A DNA stretch of 64,000 nucleotides from Caulobacter sp. FWC26 (lineage in GTDB: Bacteria; Pseudomonadota; Alphaproteobacteria; Caulobacterales; Caulobacteraceae), in contig NZ_CP033875.1 in NCBI RefSeq assembly GCF_002742645.2, positions 62,001 through 126,000 of the forward strand, in the 5' to 3' direction. Positions 33,687 through 42,519 of the stretch are shown here, one piece after another. The position numbers and the translations under genes are program-made. How positions within the stretch are numbered: the first letter of the stretch is position 1; the number at the start of each line of letters is the position of its first letter. The notes under the pieces are model-generated. The model was not told where the DNA came from and ran no database searches. It worked only from the letters and a program-made list of their open reading frames with translations.

Positions 33687-34604
33687 ATGTTTGTTCCCCA
33701 GGAGCAGAGCGGCTTCAACGAGGCCGCCCCGGCCGCGCCGCGCCGTCCCTACCGGCTTGCGCGCCGTCCCGAAGAGCGCGTGCGGGTGCTCGGCGGGACC
33801 GTGGACCTGGTGCGTCCGGAGGAGGTCTTCCACTTCGTCTCCGGCAAGCTGGAGGCGGGCCAGAGCGCCATCGTCGCCAACCACAACCTGCACAGCCTCT
33901 ACCTGATCGGCCAAGACCCCCGGATCGGCGAGTTCTACAAGGCCGCCGACCTGATCGAGGTCGACTCGACGCCGCTGATCTTCTGGGCGCGTCTGGTCGG
34001 CCGCGCCAGCCGGCGCTTTCACCGTTGCACCTATCTGGACTGGCGCGACGCGTTCTGGGCCCTGGCTGTCCGGAAGAATTGGAAGGTCTTCTTCGTCGGC
34101 GGCGCGCCCGGCGTCGGCGAAAAGGCTGTCGAGCGCATCCGCCAGGACTGGCCGAACGCCCGCATCGAGACGCATCACGGCTATTTCGACGCCGCCTCGG
34201 GTTCGGCCGAGAACGAGGCCGTGCTCGCCAGGATCCGCGACTATGCGCCGGACATCGTGCTGGTCGGCATGGGCATGCCGCGCCAGGAAATCTGGACGCT
34301 GGAGAACCACAAGGCCTACGGCCCGGCGGCGACCTTCACCGTTGGCGGGGCCTTCGACTACGAGGCCGGCGTCCAGAAGGCCGCGCCGCGCTGGATGGGC
34401 CCGCTGGGCCTGGAATGGCTGTTCCGCCTGACGGCCGATCCGAAGCGGCTGTTCTTCCGCTACTGCGTCGAGCCGTGGTCGCTGATCGGTCCGGCCGTCG
34501 GCGATGTGGCCCGGGCGCTGTCGCAGCGCGGCGAGACGTCGTCGCGGGCGAGGGACAAGGCGCGCTGGGAGCAGATCCGCGGCCGCAACGAGGTCGCGCC
34601 CTAG
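33687..34604 (+). CDS. hfsJ: WecB/TagA/CpsF family glycosyltransferase, probable holdfast protein HfsJ
   Basis: A 305-residue GT26-type glycosyltransferase. Family marks are VANHNLHSLYLI near residue 61, EVDSTPLIFWARLVGR near residue 92, KVFFVGGAPGVGEKAVE near residue 133, DIVLVGMGMPRQEIW near residue 190 and FTVGGAFDYEAGVQKAAPRWM near residue 217. In C. crescentus the GT26 protein encoded a few genes from gdhZ is HfsJ, required for the adhesive holdfast polysaccharide and inhibited by HfiA (literature recall). I chose the ATG at 33687; an in-frame ATG at 33657 lies inside the upstream hairpin. The rest of the hfs locus is not in the window. Confidence 0.78.
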   Translation: MFVPQEQSGFNEAAPAAPRRPYRLARRPEERVRVLGGTVDLVRPEEVFHFVSGKLEAGQSAIVANHNLHSLYLIGQDPRIGEFYKAADLIEVDSTPLIFWARLVGRASRRFHRCTYLDWRDAFWALAVRKNWKVFFVGGAPGVGEKAVERIRQDWPNARIETHHGYFDAASGSAENEAVLARIRDYAPDIVLVGMGMPRQEIWTLENHKAYGPAATFTVGGAFDYEAGVQKAAPRWMGPLGLEWLFRLTADPKRLFFRYCVEPWSLIGPAVGDVARALSQRGETSSRARDKARWEQIRGRNEVAP

Positions 34605-34684
34605 CCGACCGGCCGGATTTCAGCCCCGAAAACCGCGCCCCGTCGCGGAAGGCCTCTAGCCAATCCCTAACCGCTCCGCGAATA

Positions 34685-34697
34685 TGATCATTGATCA
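34685..34697. promoter_or_regulatory. Operator-like palindrome upstream of the SDR gene
   Basis: TGATCA-T-TGATCA lies 41 bases before the ATG of the SDR gene, in an AT-richer stretch. The symmetry suggests a binding site for a dimeric repressor, perhaps TetR type; no regulator gene is adjacent. Confidence 0.3.
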
Positions 34698-34737
34698 CTG
34701 ACCCAGGAGAGGTCGGGGAACGCGGAGGAAGAATTCG

Positions 34738-35628
34738 ATGGTCGGACGTCTGGACGGCAAGGTCGCCGTGATCACCGGGGGCTGCTCGGGGATCGGCCTT
34801 GGAACGGTCGAGCTTTTCGTCGCCGAGGGCGCTTGCGTCGTCGCCGCCGACCTGCAGGACGAAAAGGGGCGCATGCTGGAGCAGCGCTTCCCTGACAAGG
34901 TCCGCTTCTCGCGCTGCGACGTCACCTCGGATGACGATCTGGCCAAGACCATGGCCCTGGCCGAAGACAGCTTCGGCGGCCTCGACATCCTGTTCAACAA
35001 CGCCGGCCATGGCGGCACCCCGGCCAGCGTGCCGGAACTGACCGCCGAGGCCTGGGACAAGACCTTCGCGCTCTTGGTGCGGGGTCCCGCCATGGGCATG
35101 AAGCACGCCCTGCCGCTGATGCTGAAGCGCGGCGGCGGCTCGATCATCAACACCGCCTCGATCGCGGGTCTGCAGGCCGGCTTCGGACCTCTGGCCTATT
35201 CGTCGGCGAAGGCGGCCGTGATCCACATGAGCCGCTGCGCCGCAGCCGAACTCTCCCCGCAGAAGATCCGCGTCAACGCCATCTGCCCAGGCCTGATCGC
35301 CACCTCGATCTTCGGCGCCTCGATGGGCCTGCCGCGCGAAGTGGCCGACCAGATGGCCGCGCAGATCGCCTCGATCGGTCCGAAAATCCAACCGATCCCG
35401 AAGTCGGGCCTGCCCGAGGACATCGCGGCGGCGGCCCTCTACCTCGCCAGCGACGACTCGCGGTTCGTGACCGGCACGCACATCGTGGTCGACGGCGGCA
35501 TCACCGTGGGTCCGCGCAGCGCCTGGGACGTCAACACGCCGTCACCCATCCTGGCGGCCATGGGCATCACGCCCGAGCAGGCCGAGCAGATGCGCGCCCA
35601 GCTGCTGGCCGCCGGCGGGGCGGGGTGA
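34738..35628 (+). CDS. Short-chain dehydrogenase/reductase
   Basis: A 296-residue classical SDR: cofactor loop TGGCSGIG at residues 13-20, NNAG at 87-90, catalytic Ser141, Tyr154 and Lys158 (YSSAK), and NAICPGLIATS. An Asp (AADLQ, residue 38) after strand 2 suggests preference for NAD(H). A C-terminal extension of about 30 residues (PSPILAAMGITPEQAEQM) goes beyond the usual SDR end. Substrate unknown. It overlaps the EamA gene by 4 bases (GTGA), so the two are coupled. Confidence 0.9.
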   Translation: MVGRLDGKVAVITGGCSGIGLGTVELFVAEGACVVAADLQDEKGRMLEQRFPDKVRFSRCDVTSDDDLAKTMALAEDSFGGLDILFNNAGHGGTPASVPELTAEAWDKTFALLVRGPAMGMKHALPLMLKRGGGSIINTASIAGLQAGFGPLAYSSAKAAVIHMSRCAAAELSPQKIRVNAICPGLIATSIFGASMGLPREVADQMAAQIASIGPKIQPIPKSGLPEDIAAAALYLASDDSRFVTGTHIVVDGGITVGPRSAWDVNTPSPILAAMGITPEQAEQMRAQLLAAGGAG

Positions 35629-36530
35629 CGCTCACCCCGAACCTGCGCGGCGCGCTGTGGATGCTGGCCTCTGCGGTCGGCTTCACGGCGATGACGACCC
35701 TGATCAAGTTCCTGGGGCCCGGCTATCCGGCGGCCCTGCAAACCTTCTACCGGCAACTGGCCGGCGTCCTCGTGCTGCTGCCGTTGATCGCTCGCGACTG
35801 GCGCGGGGCGTTCCGCACGACGCGCCCCGGCATCCTGATCTTCCGCTCCAGCGCCGGCGTGCTGGCCCTGATCATGGGCTTCTACGCCTACCAGAAGCTG
35901 CCCCTCGCCGACGCCAATGCGCTGTCGTTCACGCGGACGCTGTGGTTGGTGCCCCTGGCGGGTCTGGTTCTCCGCGAACCCATCGGGCCGTTGCGGATCA
36001 GCGCGGCGCTGGTGGGTTTTGTCGGCGTGCTGATCATGCTGCGCCCCGGAGCGGGTGGTGTGCAGGCCTGGATCGGCTGGCCGCAGGTCTGCGCCCTGGC
36101 GTCGGCGTTTCTCTTCGCCCTGACGATCACCGGCATGAAGGTGATGACCCGCGACCACAGCCCGTTCGTGCTCCTGGTCTACGCCGCCGTGTTGGGCCTG
36201 ATCTTCGCGATCCCGCCCGCGCTGTTCGTCTGGCGCTGGCCGACCTGGCCGGACCTTGGACTGCTGGCCGCGATGGGCGTCATCGGCACGCTTACGCAGG
36301 GCGCCTATATCAAGGGAATGCAAGCGGGCGAGGCCGCCGTCATGGCGCCGATCGACTACACCCGGTTGGTGTTCGCGGTCGCCGCAGGCCTGTTGCTCTT
36401 CCACGAGGTTCCGCGACCGGCGACGATTATCGGCGCCGCCATCGTGGTCGGGTCGACCCTGTTCATTTCGTGGCGCGAACACCAACTGGCCAAACGCTCG
36501 GTCGAGCCGTCCCTGCAGACTCCCGACTAA
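35625..36530 (+). CDS. EamA/DMT family permease
   Basis: A 301-residue membrane protein with ten hydrophobic segments in two EamA halves (residues about 8-140 and 145-285), including GFYAYQKLPLADANALSFTRTLW and PIDYTRLVFAVAAGLLLFHEVP, which are standard drug/metabolite transporter family features. Translation starts at a GTG overlapping the SDR stop. The pair may move and modify the same small molecule, but the substrate is unknown. Confidence 0.9.
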   Translation: MTLTPNLRGALWMLASAVGFTAMTTLIKFLGPGYPAALQTFYRQLAGVLVLLPLIARDWRGAFRTTRPGILIFRSSAGVLALIMGFYAYQKLPLADANALSFTRTLWLVPLAGLVLREPIGPLRISAALVGFVGVLIMLRPGAGGVQAWIGWPQVCALASAFLFALTITGMKVMTRDHSPFVLLVYAAVLGLIFAIPPALFVWRWPTWPDLGLLAAMGVIGTLTQGAYIKGMQAGEAAVMAPIDYTRLVFAVAAGLLLFHEVPRPATIIGAAIVVGSTLFISWREHQLAKRSVEPSLQTPD

Positions 36531-36618
36531 TGGACAGGGATGTCGGCAAGGCGGCCCGCGTTCTTTCGTCCTTCCGCGAAACCCGGTAGCCATGAGCGGC
36601 TTCTGGTAGGGATATCGC

Positions 36619-37605
36619 ATGCAAACCGTTCTGGTGACCGGCGGCGCGGGCTATGTCGGCTCGCACTGCTGTCTGGCGCTCGCCGAGGCCGGCTTTCGTC
36701 CCGTCGTGTTCGACGACCTCTCGAACGGCCATCGTGAACATGTCCGGTGGGGACCGCTGGAAGTCGGCGATATTCGTGACGCGAGGCGGTTGGACGCGGT
36801 GTTCGCGGCCCATGCGCCGGTGGCGGTGCTGCACTTCGCCGCCCGCATCGAGGTGGGCGAGTCGGTGAAGTCGCCGGGCGCCTTCTTCGACACCAATGTC
36901 GGGGGCGCCATCACCCTGATCGAGGCGGCGCGGCGGGCCGGCGTGAACGCGCTGGTGTTTTCGTCGACCTGCGCGACCTTCGGCGACCCGGTCCGCCTGC
37001 CGATGAACGAGGACCATCCCCAGGCGCCGCTCAACCCCTATGGCCGCAGCAAGCTGATGGTCGAGCAGGCGCTGGCCGACTACGATCGCTATGCCGGCTT
37101 CCGCAGCGCGGTCATGCGGTACTTCAACGCGGCGGGCGCCGACCCGGAAGGCCGGATCGGGGAATGGCACGAGCCGGAAACCCACGCCTTGCCGCTGGCG
37201 ATCCAGGTCGCTCTGGGCCAGAGGTCTCACTTCACGATCTTCGGTGACGACTATGACACGCGCGACGGCACGGCGGTGCGCGACTACGTGCATGTGCTGG
37301 ATCTGGCCGACGCCCATGTGGCGGCGTTGCGGCGACTGCTTGCGGGCGGCTCGTCGGAGGCGTTCAACCTGGGCACGGGGACCGGGACTACGGTTCGTGA
37401 ACTGATCAACGCGGTGGGCCGTGCGAGCGGTGAGTCCTTGAACGTTGAGATCGCCCCGCGCCGCGCCGGGGACGCGCCGGTCCTGGTCGGCGACAACGCC
37501 AAGGCTCGGGCCTTGCTGGGATGGACGCCGGTCCGGAATCTGGACGCGATCGTTTCCAGCGCCTGGCGATGGCATCGGGCTCAGGCCGCCAAGACCGCGC
37601 CATAG
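36619..37605 (+). CDS. galE: UDP-glucose 4-epimerase
   Basis: GalE interconverts UDP-glucose and UDP-galactose, supplying sugars for surface polysaccharide. The 328-residue extended SDR has TGGAGYVGSH at residues 7-16, LHFAARIEVGESV near residue 71, catalytic Tyr141 and Lys145 (YGRSK), RYFNAAGADP and YVHVLDLADAH. The usual Ser-Ser-Ser before the active site reads FSSTCAT here. The location two genes from hfsJ is compatible with a role in envelope glycans. Confidence 0.92.
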   Translation: MQTVLVTGGAGYVGSHCCLALAEAGFRPVVFDDLSNGHREHVRWGPLEVGDIRDARRLDAVFAAHAPVAVLHFAARIEVGESVKSPGAFFDTNVGGAITLIEAARRAGVNALVFSSTCATFGDPVRLPMNEDHPQAPLNPYGRSKLMVEQALADYDRYAGFRSAVMRYFNAAGADPEGRIGEWHEPETHALPLAIQVALGQRSHFTIFGDDYDTRDGTAVRDYVHVLDLADAHVAALRRLLAGGSSEAFNLGTGTGTTVRELINAVGRASGESLNVEIAPRRAGDAPVLVGDNAKARALLGWTPVRNLDAIVSSAWRWHRAQAAKTAP

Positions 37606-37691
37606 GTTTGCGCCGCCCTCAACCCCAGAAAGGGTTTATTCGTAACTCGTGCGGTAACACTGATTTCTAGTGACCCTTTGGGGGGTGTTGT

Positions 37692-40100
37692 GTGCTGAAG
37701 TTTCTGACCTGCCTGACAACGCAGCACGACTTGCGACTCGTGCTGGTCGCTGGCGCTGTCTGTCTCGCAGGTTGCTTTACGACGTTCCGGCTCTATTCGC
37801 GGATGCGCGGCGCGCGGGGCGTCGTGCGGTCCGCCTGGCTGGCGCTGACAGGCCTCGTCGCCGGGTCGAGCGTCTGGGCTACCCACTTCATCGCCATGGT
37901 GGCGTTCACGCCCGGTCTCAAGACCGGCTACAGCCCCACGGGAACCTTGCTGTCTCTGATGATCGCCGCGCTCTTCATGGCCGGCGGCTTCGCGGTGGCC
38001 TCGGCGCAGCGCACGACGACCAACGACCTTGCCGGCGGGGTTCTGATCGGGCTCGGCGTCGCGTCGATGCACTATACGGGCATGTCGGCCTTCGTTACGC
38101 AGGGCCAACTGGTCTGGGAGCACGCCACCGTCGGCCTCTCGACGTTGCTGGGCGTGGCCGGCGCGACGGCCGCCCTGATCCTGGCCGGCTCCGCGCGTAC
38201 GATCCGGCGCCAGGCGATCGGCGGCGGCCTGCTCTGTCTCGGCATCGTTTCCCTGCACTTCACGGGCATGTCCGCGATCACCATCGTGCCCGACATGGCG
38301 GTCTCGGTTCCCGATCAACTGCTGTCCGGTGGTATCCTGACCCTGGCCGTCGGTTCGATCACCAGCATGATCATCCTGGGCGGACTGGGCGCCGTGGCGA
38401 TCGAATCCCAAACCTCGCGCTCGGCGCTTGAACGCATTCGCCGTCTGGCCAACGCGGCCTACGAGGGCTTGGTGGTCGTGCAGTCGGGCCGGATCAACGA
38501 CGCCAACGCCGCTTTCTGCGAGCTGGCTGGCGCCCCGCTCTCGGACCTCGTCGGTCGCCCGCTGTTCGGCGCGATCCTGACGTTCGACGAGGCGTCGCCG
38601 AACCGGGAGGATGTGCGCCGCGAGGGCTTTTTGCAGCCCGTCGCCGGCGGTCGCGAGATCCCGGTCGAGGTGTTTTCGCGCCTGATGGACGACGGCGCTC
38701 GGGTCGAAACCTCGGGCCTCACCGTCCTGGCCGTCCGCGATCTGCGGGAACGGCGGGCGGCCGAGGAAAAAATTCGCTATCTGGCCGAGCACGACGGCCT
38801 CACCGGGCTCCTCAACCGTAATTCACTGCAGATGCGCCTGGCCGCGGCCATCGACCGCGTCGAGGCCTCGGGCGAAAGTCTCGCGGTCATCTGCATCGAC
38901 CTGGACCACTTCAAGGAAGCCAACGACCAGCACGGCCATCTGGCCGGTGACGCCCTCTTGGTCGAAACCGCCCGGCGCCTGCAGTCGACGGTCCCGGCGC
39001 CGTCCTTCGCGGCGCGCCTTGGCGGAGACGAGTTCATCGTCGTCCAGGTGGCCGGCGGCGACCAGCCCGCTGCGGCGGCCGAACTGGCCGGCCGCCTGAT
39101 CGAAACGCTCGGCGCGCCCGTGGCGCACGAGGGCCAGGAGCTGGCCCTGGGTTCAAGCCTTGGCGTCAGCCTCTACCCGGACGATGGCCGGACCGTCGAA
39201 GCCCTCATGGCCAATGCCGACATGGCCCTGTACCGGGCCAAGGAAAGCGGCCGGGGCGCCTATCGCTTCTTCAAGCGGGAGATGGACGACACCATTCGCG
39301 AGCGGCGCAATCTGGCCCGCGACCTGCGCCAGGGCATCGCCGACAACGAATTGCTGGTTCACTATCAGCCGCTGGCCCGCGCTGCGGATGGCGAAGTGTG
39401 CGGCTTCGAGGCCCTCGTCCGCTGGAAGCACCCGACCCGGGGCATGATCCCGCCGCTCGAATTCATTCCCGTGGCCGAAGAGAACGGCCTGATCGGGGCG
39501 CTCGGCGACTGGGTTCTTCGTCAGGCCTGCGCGGACGCCGCCGCCTGGGAAAAGCCGCTCCGGATCGCGGTCAACCTGTCGCCGCTGCAGTTGCACAATC
39601 CCGCGTTGCCCAGCCTGGTGCACGAGGTGCTGATCACCACGGGCCTTTCACCGTCCCGCCTGGAGCTGGAGATCACCGAAAGCGCGCTCTTCAAGGATTA
39701 CCAGCGCGCGCTCGACAATCTTCGGCGACTCAAGGCCCTGGGCGTGCGGATCGCGATGGACGACTTTGGCACCGGCTTCTCGTCGCTCTCGACGCTGCAA
39801 TCGTTCCCGTTCGACAAGATCAAGATCGACAAGAGCTTCGTCGAGAACATCCACCGGCACGACCGGGCCACGGTCATCGTCCGCGCCGTCCTCGGCCTGG
39901 GTCGCAGCCTCGAGATCCCGGTCGTAGCCGAGGGCGTCGAGACCGAGGAGCAGATCCTCTTCCTGCGCGGAGAAGACTGCGCGGAGCTGCAGGGCTATGC
40001 GATCGGGCGCCCAACGCCCGTCGACGGTCTGGCCGAATGGACCAGCGCTAACCGGTCCATGGCGACCGATCCCCCACGCAAGGCCAAACGCTCCGCCTAG
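37692..40100 (+). CDS. MHYT-PAS-GGDEF-EAL cyclic-di-GMP signalling protein
   Basis: An 802-residue membrane protein. The N-terminal MHYT sensor has seven hydrophobic segments and three His motifs (WATHF near 62, MHYTGM at 126-131, LHFTGM at 188-193) that are proposed to bind copper for gas sensing. A PAS-like region (about 245-360) precedes a GGDEF domain with an intact GGDEF at 444-448 and no RxxD inhibitory site, then an EAL domain with EAL at 573-575 and DDFGTGFSS near 692. Both catalytic motifs look complete, so it could make or degrade c-di-GMP; the missing I-site hints at net phosphodiesterase use (inference). Start is a GTG behind GGGGG. Confidence 0.93.
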   Translation: MLKFLTCLTTQHDLRLVLVAGAVCLAGCFTTFRLYSRMRGARGVVRSAWLALTGLVAGSSVWATHFIAMVAFTPGLKTGYSPTGTLLSLMIAALFMAGGFAVASAQRTTTNDLAGGVLIGLGVASMHYTGMSAFVTQGQLVWEHATVGLSTLLGVAGATAALILAGSARTIRRQAIGGGLLCLGIVSLHFTGMSAITIVPDMAVSVPDQLLSGGILTLAVGSITSMIILGGLGAVAIESQTSRSALERIRRLANAAYEGLVVVQSGRINDANAAFCELAGAPLSDLVGRPLFGAILTFDEASPNREDVRREGFLQPVAGGREIPVEVFSRLMDDGARVETSGLTVLAVRDLRERRAAEEKIRYLAEHDGLTGLLNRNSLQMRLAAAIDRVEASGESLAVICIDLDHFKEANDQHGHLAGDALLVETARRLQSTVPAPSFAARLGGDEFIVVQVAGGDQPAAAAELAGRLIETLGAPVAHEGQELALGSSLGVSLYPDDGRTVEALMANADMALYRAKESGRGAYRFFKREMDDTIRERRNLARDLRQGIADNELLVHYQPLARAADGEVCGFEALVRWKHPTRGMIPPLEFIPVAEENGLIGALGDWVLRQACADAAAWEKPLRIAVNLSPLQLHNPALPSLVHEVLITTGLSPSRLELEITESALFKDYQRALDNLRRLKALGVRIAMDDFGTGFSSLSTLQSFPFDKIKIDKSFVENIHRHDRATVIVRAVLGLGRSLEIPVVAEGVETEEQILFLRGEDCAELQGYAIGRPTPVDGLAEWTSANRSMATDPPRKAKRSA

Positions 40101-40157
40101 ACCGTTGATGGGGTTTTGCGCGCCCGGCGTCGACGCTTGATTTTGGAGCGATGGAGA

Positions 40158-40200
40158 GACCGCACGCCCGCCGGACACGAGGCCGGGCGAGCGCGCGGTC
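40158..40200. terminator. Hairpin between convergent genes
   Basis: GACCGC-A-CGCCC (40158-40169) pairs with GGGCG-A-GC-GCGGTC (40185-40200) around a 15-base loop. There is no T-run on either side, so it may slow rather than end transcription between the c-di-GMP gene and the convergent TonB receptor gene. Confidence 0.4.
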
Positions 40201-40206
40201 GCCGCC

Positions 40207-42447
40207 TCAGAAACTCCGGCCGATCGTGAGACCGAAGGTGCGCGGCTGGGAGAGTGTGACCGGGACGGGCGCGGAGGGCACATAAGCGTTGGCGAAGGTC
40301 GCCGCCGAGACGTCGCCGCGCACGTCGAACAGGTTGCGGATGTAGGGACTGAAGCGCCACCCGCTGGCCAGGGTCACGTCGATGCTGGCGTCGACCGTCT
40401 GGTAGGCCTTGAGGCGATAGAGCGGGATAGAGGGGCTGCCGACATAGCCAGCCTGCCGGTTCCCCACGTGCCGAAGAGCGAGCGTGAAATCGGCTGTGGC
40501 TCCGCCCCCCAGTTCAGCGCGGTAGTCGAGCAGGGCCGCCAGGCTCAGACGCGGTGAGAGCGGCAGGCGGGCGCCGACATACCCAACCCCCAGGGCTGGG
40601 GCGACCGTGGTCAGCTTGGCGTCGGTATAGGCGCCCGACAGGGTCATGCCGACCCCTGTCCGGCTGCGCCATGACAGGGCGAACTCGGAGCCGCGAACGC
40701 GCGCGTCGCCGCCGTTCACATACTGGTTCACGCCGTTGACGTTGACCACCAGCTGGATCTTGCTCCAGTCGATCTGATAGCCGGTCACGGAGATCAGCCC
40801 GCGACCGTCGCCGAAGCTCTGCTTGATCCCCACTTCGTAGTTCCAGAGCTGGTCGGATCCGAAGCTGGCGTTCCCCGATCCCGAACCGAACACGATGTTG
40901 GGCCCGCCCGGTCGATAGCCGCTGGCCGCACGCGTATAGACCGTCGTCGCCGACGTCGGGCGGTAGCGCAGGTTGAAAAGCCACGTGGTCGTGCTCTCGT
41001 CCGAGCTCGCCTGGCTGGTGATCACCCCGAACGGGTTGGTGGGATTGTTGCCCAGCCCCCAGGCGCGCTGGACGTAGTCGAGCTTGTTCCAGCTCTGACG
41101 CACGCCAATCGTCGCGTCGACCGTCCGCGAGAAATAGACCGTGGCGTCGCCAAACAGGGCAAGCTCGCGTTGGACGCTGGGAATATCGAAGCTGCCGATC
41201 GGAACGCCGAACAGATAGCCGTCGCTGCTCGCGGCGTTGGTCAGGCCGACCTGCTGGCGGGTCTTCTCACGCGAATAGAAGCCCCCGACCACCCATTCGA
41301 GACGCTTGTTGTCGATGGAGGCCAGCCGCAGCTCTTGGGTGAAGCGCCGCGTGCGAACGTCGGTGGTCAGGCGGAACGGATTGCTGCCAGCCACCGGGCC
41401 GAACAGGGCGGTGACGATCGCGCCATAGGTGATGCTCTCGTCGGATATCGCCTTGAGCCGGTTGTCCTGCCAGGCGGTGACCGTGGTCAACTTGGCCTTG
41501 CCCAGGTCGAGGTCGCCCACGCCGGAGACCAACGCCAGCGACGCGCGGCCGCTTTCGGGCGTGGCGTTGGATTGGTTGTAGGCTTCCCCAGTCGGACGGC
41601 CGGTCGACGGATTCTGGAACTCGACGGCTGCCCCGTCTGTCTTGACGCGCTGTCCGAAGGCATTGAATCGCAGGCGAAGACGCGGCGTCAGCTCCCCACT
41701 CAGAGACAGGCGACCGCCCAGCACCTTCGAGCGGCCAAGATTGTCGCGGCCGTGCGTCGGGTCGTCGACGAAGCCTCCGTTATCCTCGTAGACGCCGACG
41801 GCGCGCAAAGCAAAGTCGTCGCCGAGCGGAAGGTTGGCCATCGCGCGTCCGGCCCAACTGCCCGCGCCATGCTCGGTATGGCCGCCTTCCGCCTCGACGC
41901 GTCCGCCGGGTGCGGCGGCGTCTGGCGCGGCGGTGATGTATTTCAGTGTGCCGCCCAGGGCGTTGGCCCCGTAGAGGGTGCCCTGTGGTCCGTTGAGCAC
42001 CTCGATGCGGTCGAGGTCGAACAGTCCGATATTAAGCGCTTGCGCGCCTTGGCCGAACTGCGTGCTCGAGCCGATCGGTACGTCGTCGACATAGAGGCCG
42101 ATCGCGCTGCTCTGCTGAGAGCCTCCGGTGGTGACGCCGCGAATGACGACCCGGTTGGTGCCGGGCGACGTGCTCTGAAAGCTGACACCCGGGGTGAAGG
42201 CGGCGAAGTCGGCGAGGTTGCGGGCCTTGAGCTTTTCGAGCGTGCCGCCATCGACCGCGCCGACCTGACCTGCGACGTCGACAAGTCGTTCTGCCCGCCG
42301 GCTGGCGGTCACCACGATCTCGTCGACCTGAACCTGCGCGCCGGCGTCGCTAGCCTGAACGGTTGACCGCTCCTGCGCCCATGCCGCCGCGGCGTTTGTC
42401 AGACAAGCGCTGGCCAGCAGCAGGCCCATCAGGGTGTTCCGACGCAT
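40207..42447 (-). CDS. TonB-dependent outer-membrane receptor
   Basis: A 746-residue receptor with a signal peptide (ending AAAWAQ), a TonB box-like VDEIVVTASRR near residue 42, a plug domain (residues about 55-170, with GVSFQSTSPGTNRVVIRGV and IEVLNGPQGTLYGANALGGTLKYIT) and a 22-strand barrel ending in Phe (TIGRSF). GGGAGGAT precedes the ATG at 42447 and the upstream 70 bases are strongly AT-rich. It follows the tannase-like and lipase-like genes on the same strand, so it may import a product of those hydrolases, such as an aromatic acid or ester fragment. Confidence 0.93.
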   Translation of the reverse strand: MRRNTLMGLLLASACLTNAAAAWAQERSTVQASDAGAQVQVDEIVVTASRRAERLVDVAGQVGAVDGGTLEKLKARNLADFAAFTPGVSFQSTSPGTNRVVIRGVTTGGSQQSSAIGLYVDDVPIGSSTQFGQGAQALNIGLFDLDRIEVLNGPQGTLYGANALGGTLKYITAAPDAAAPGGRVEAEGGHTEHGAGSWAGRAMANLPLGDDFALRAVGVYEDNGGFVDDPTHGRDNLGRSKVLGGRLSLSGELTPRLRLRFNAFGQRVKTDGAAVEFQNPSTGRPTGEAYNQSNATPESGRASLALVSGVGDLDLGKAKLTTVTAWQDNRLKAISDESITYGAIVTALFGPVAGSNPFRLTTDVRTRRFTQELRLASIDNKRLEWVVGGFYSREKTRQQVGLTNAASSDGYLFGVPIGSFDIPSVQRELALFGDATVYFSRTVDATIGVRQSWNKLDYVQRAWGLGNNPTNPFGVITSQASSDESTTTWLFNLRYRPTSATTVYTRAASGYRPGGPNIVFGSGSGNASFGSDQLWNYEVGIKQSFGDGRGLISVTGYQIDWSKIQLVVNVNGVNQYVNGGDARVRGSEFALSWRSRTGVGMTLSGAYTDAKLTTVAPALGVGYVGARLPLSPRLSLAALLDYRAELGGGATADFTLALRHVGNRQAGYVGSPSIPLYRLKAYQTVDASIDVTLASGWRFSPYIRNLFDVRGDVSAATFANAYVPSAPVPVTLSQPRTFGLTIGRSF

Positions 42448-42519
42448 TTTATCCTCCCCATTTCATGTTATAATATTGTTTTATATAGATAATTATTGTT
42501 TCGCGTTGCGCGGGCGCGC

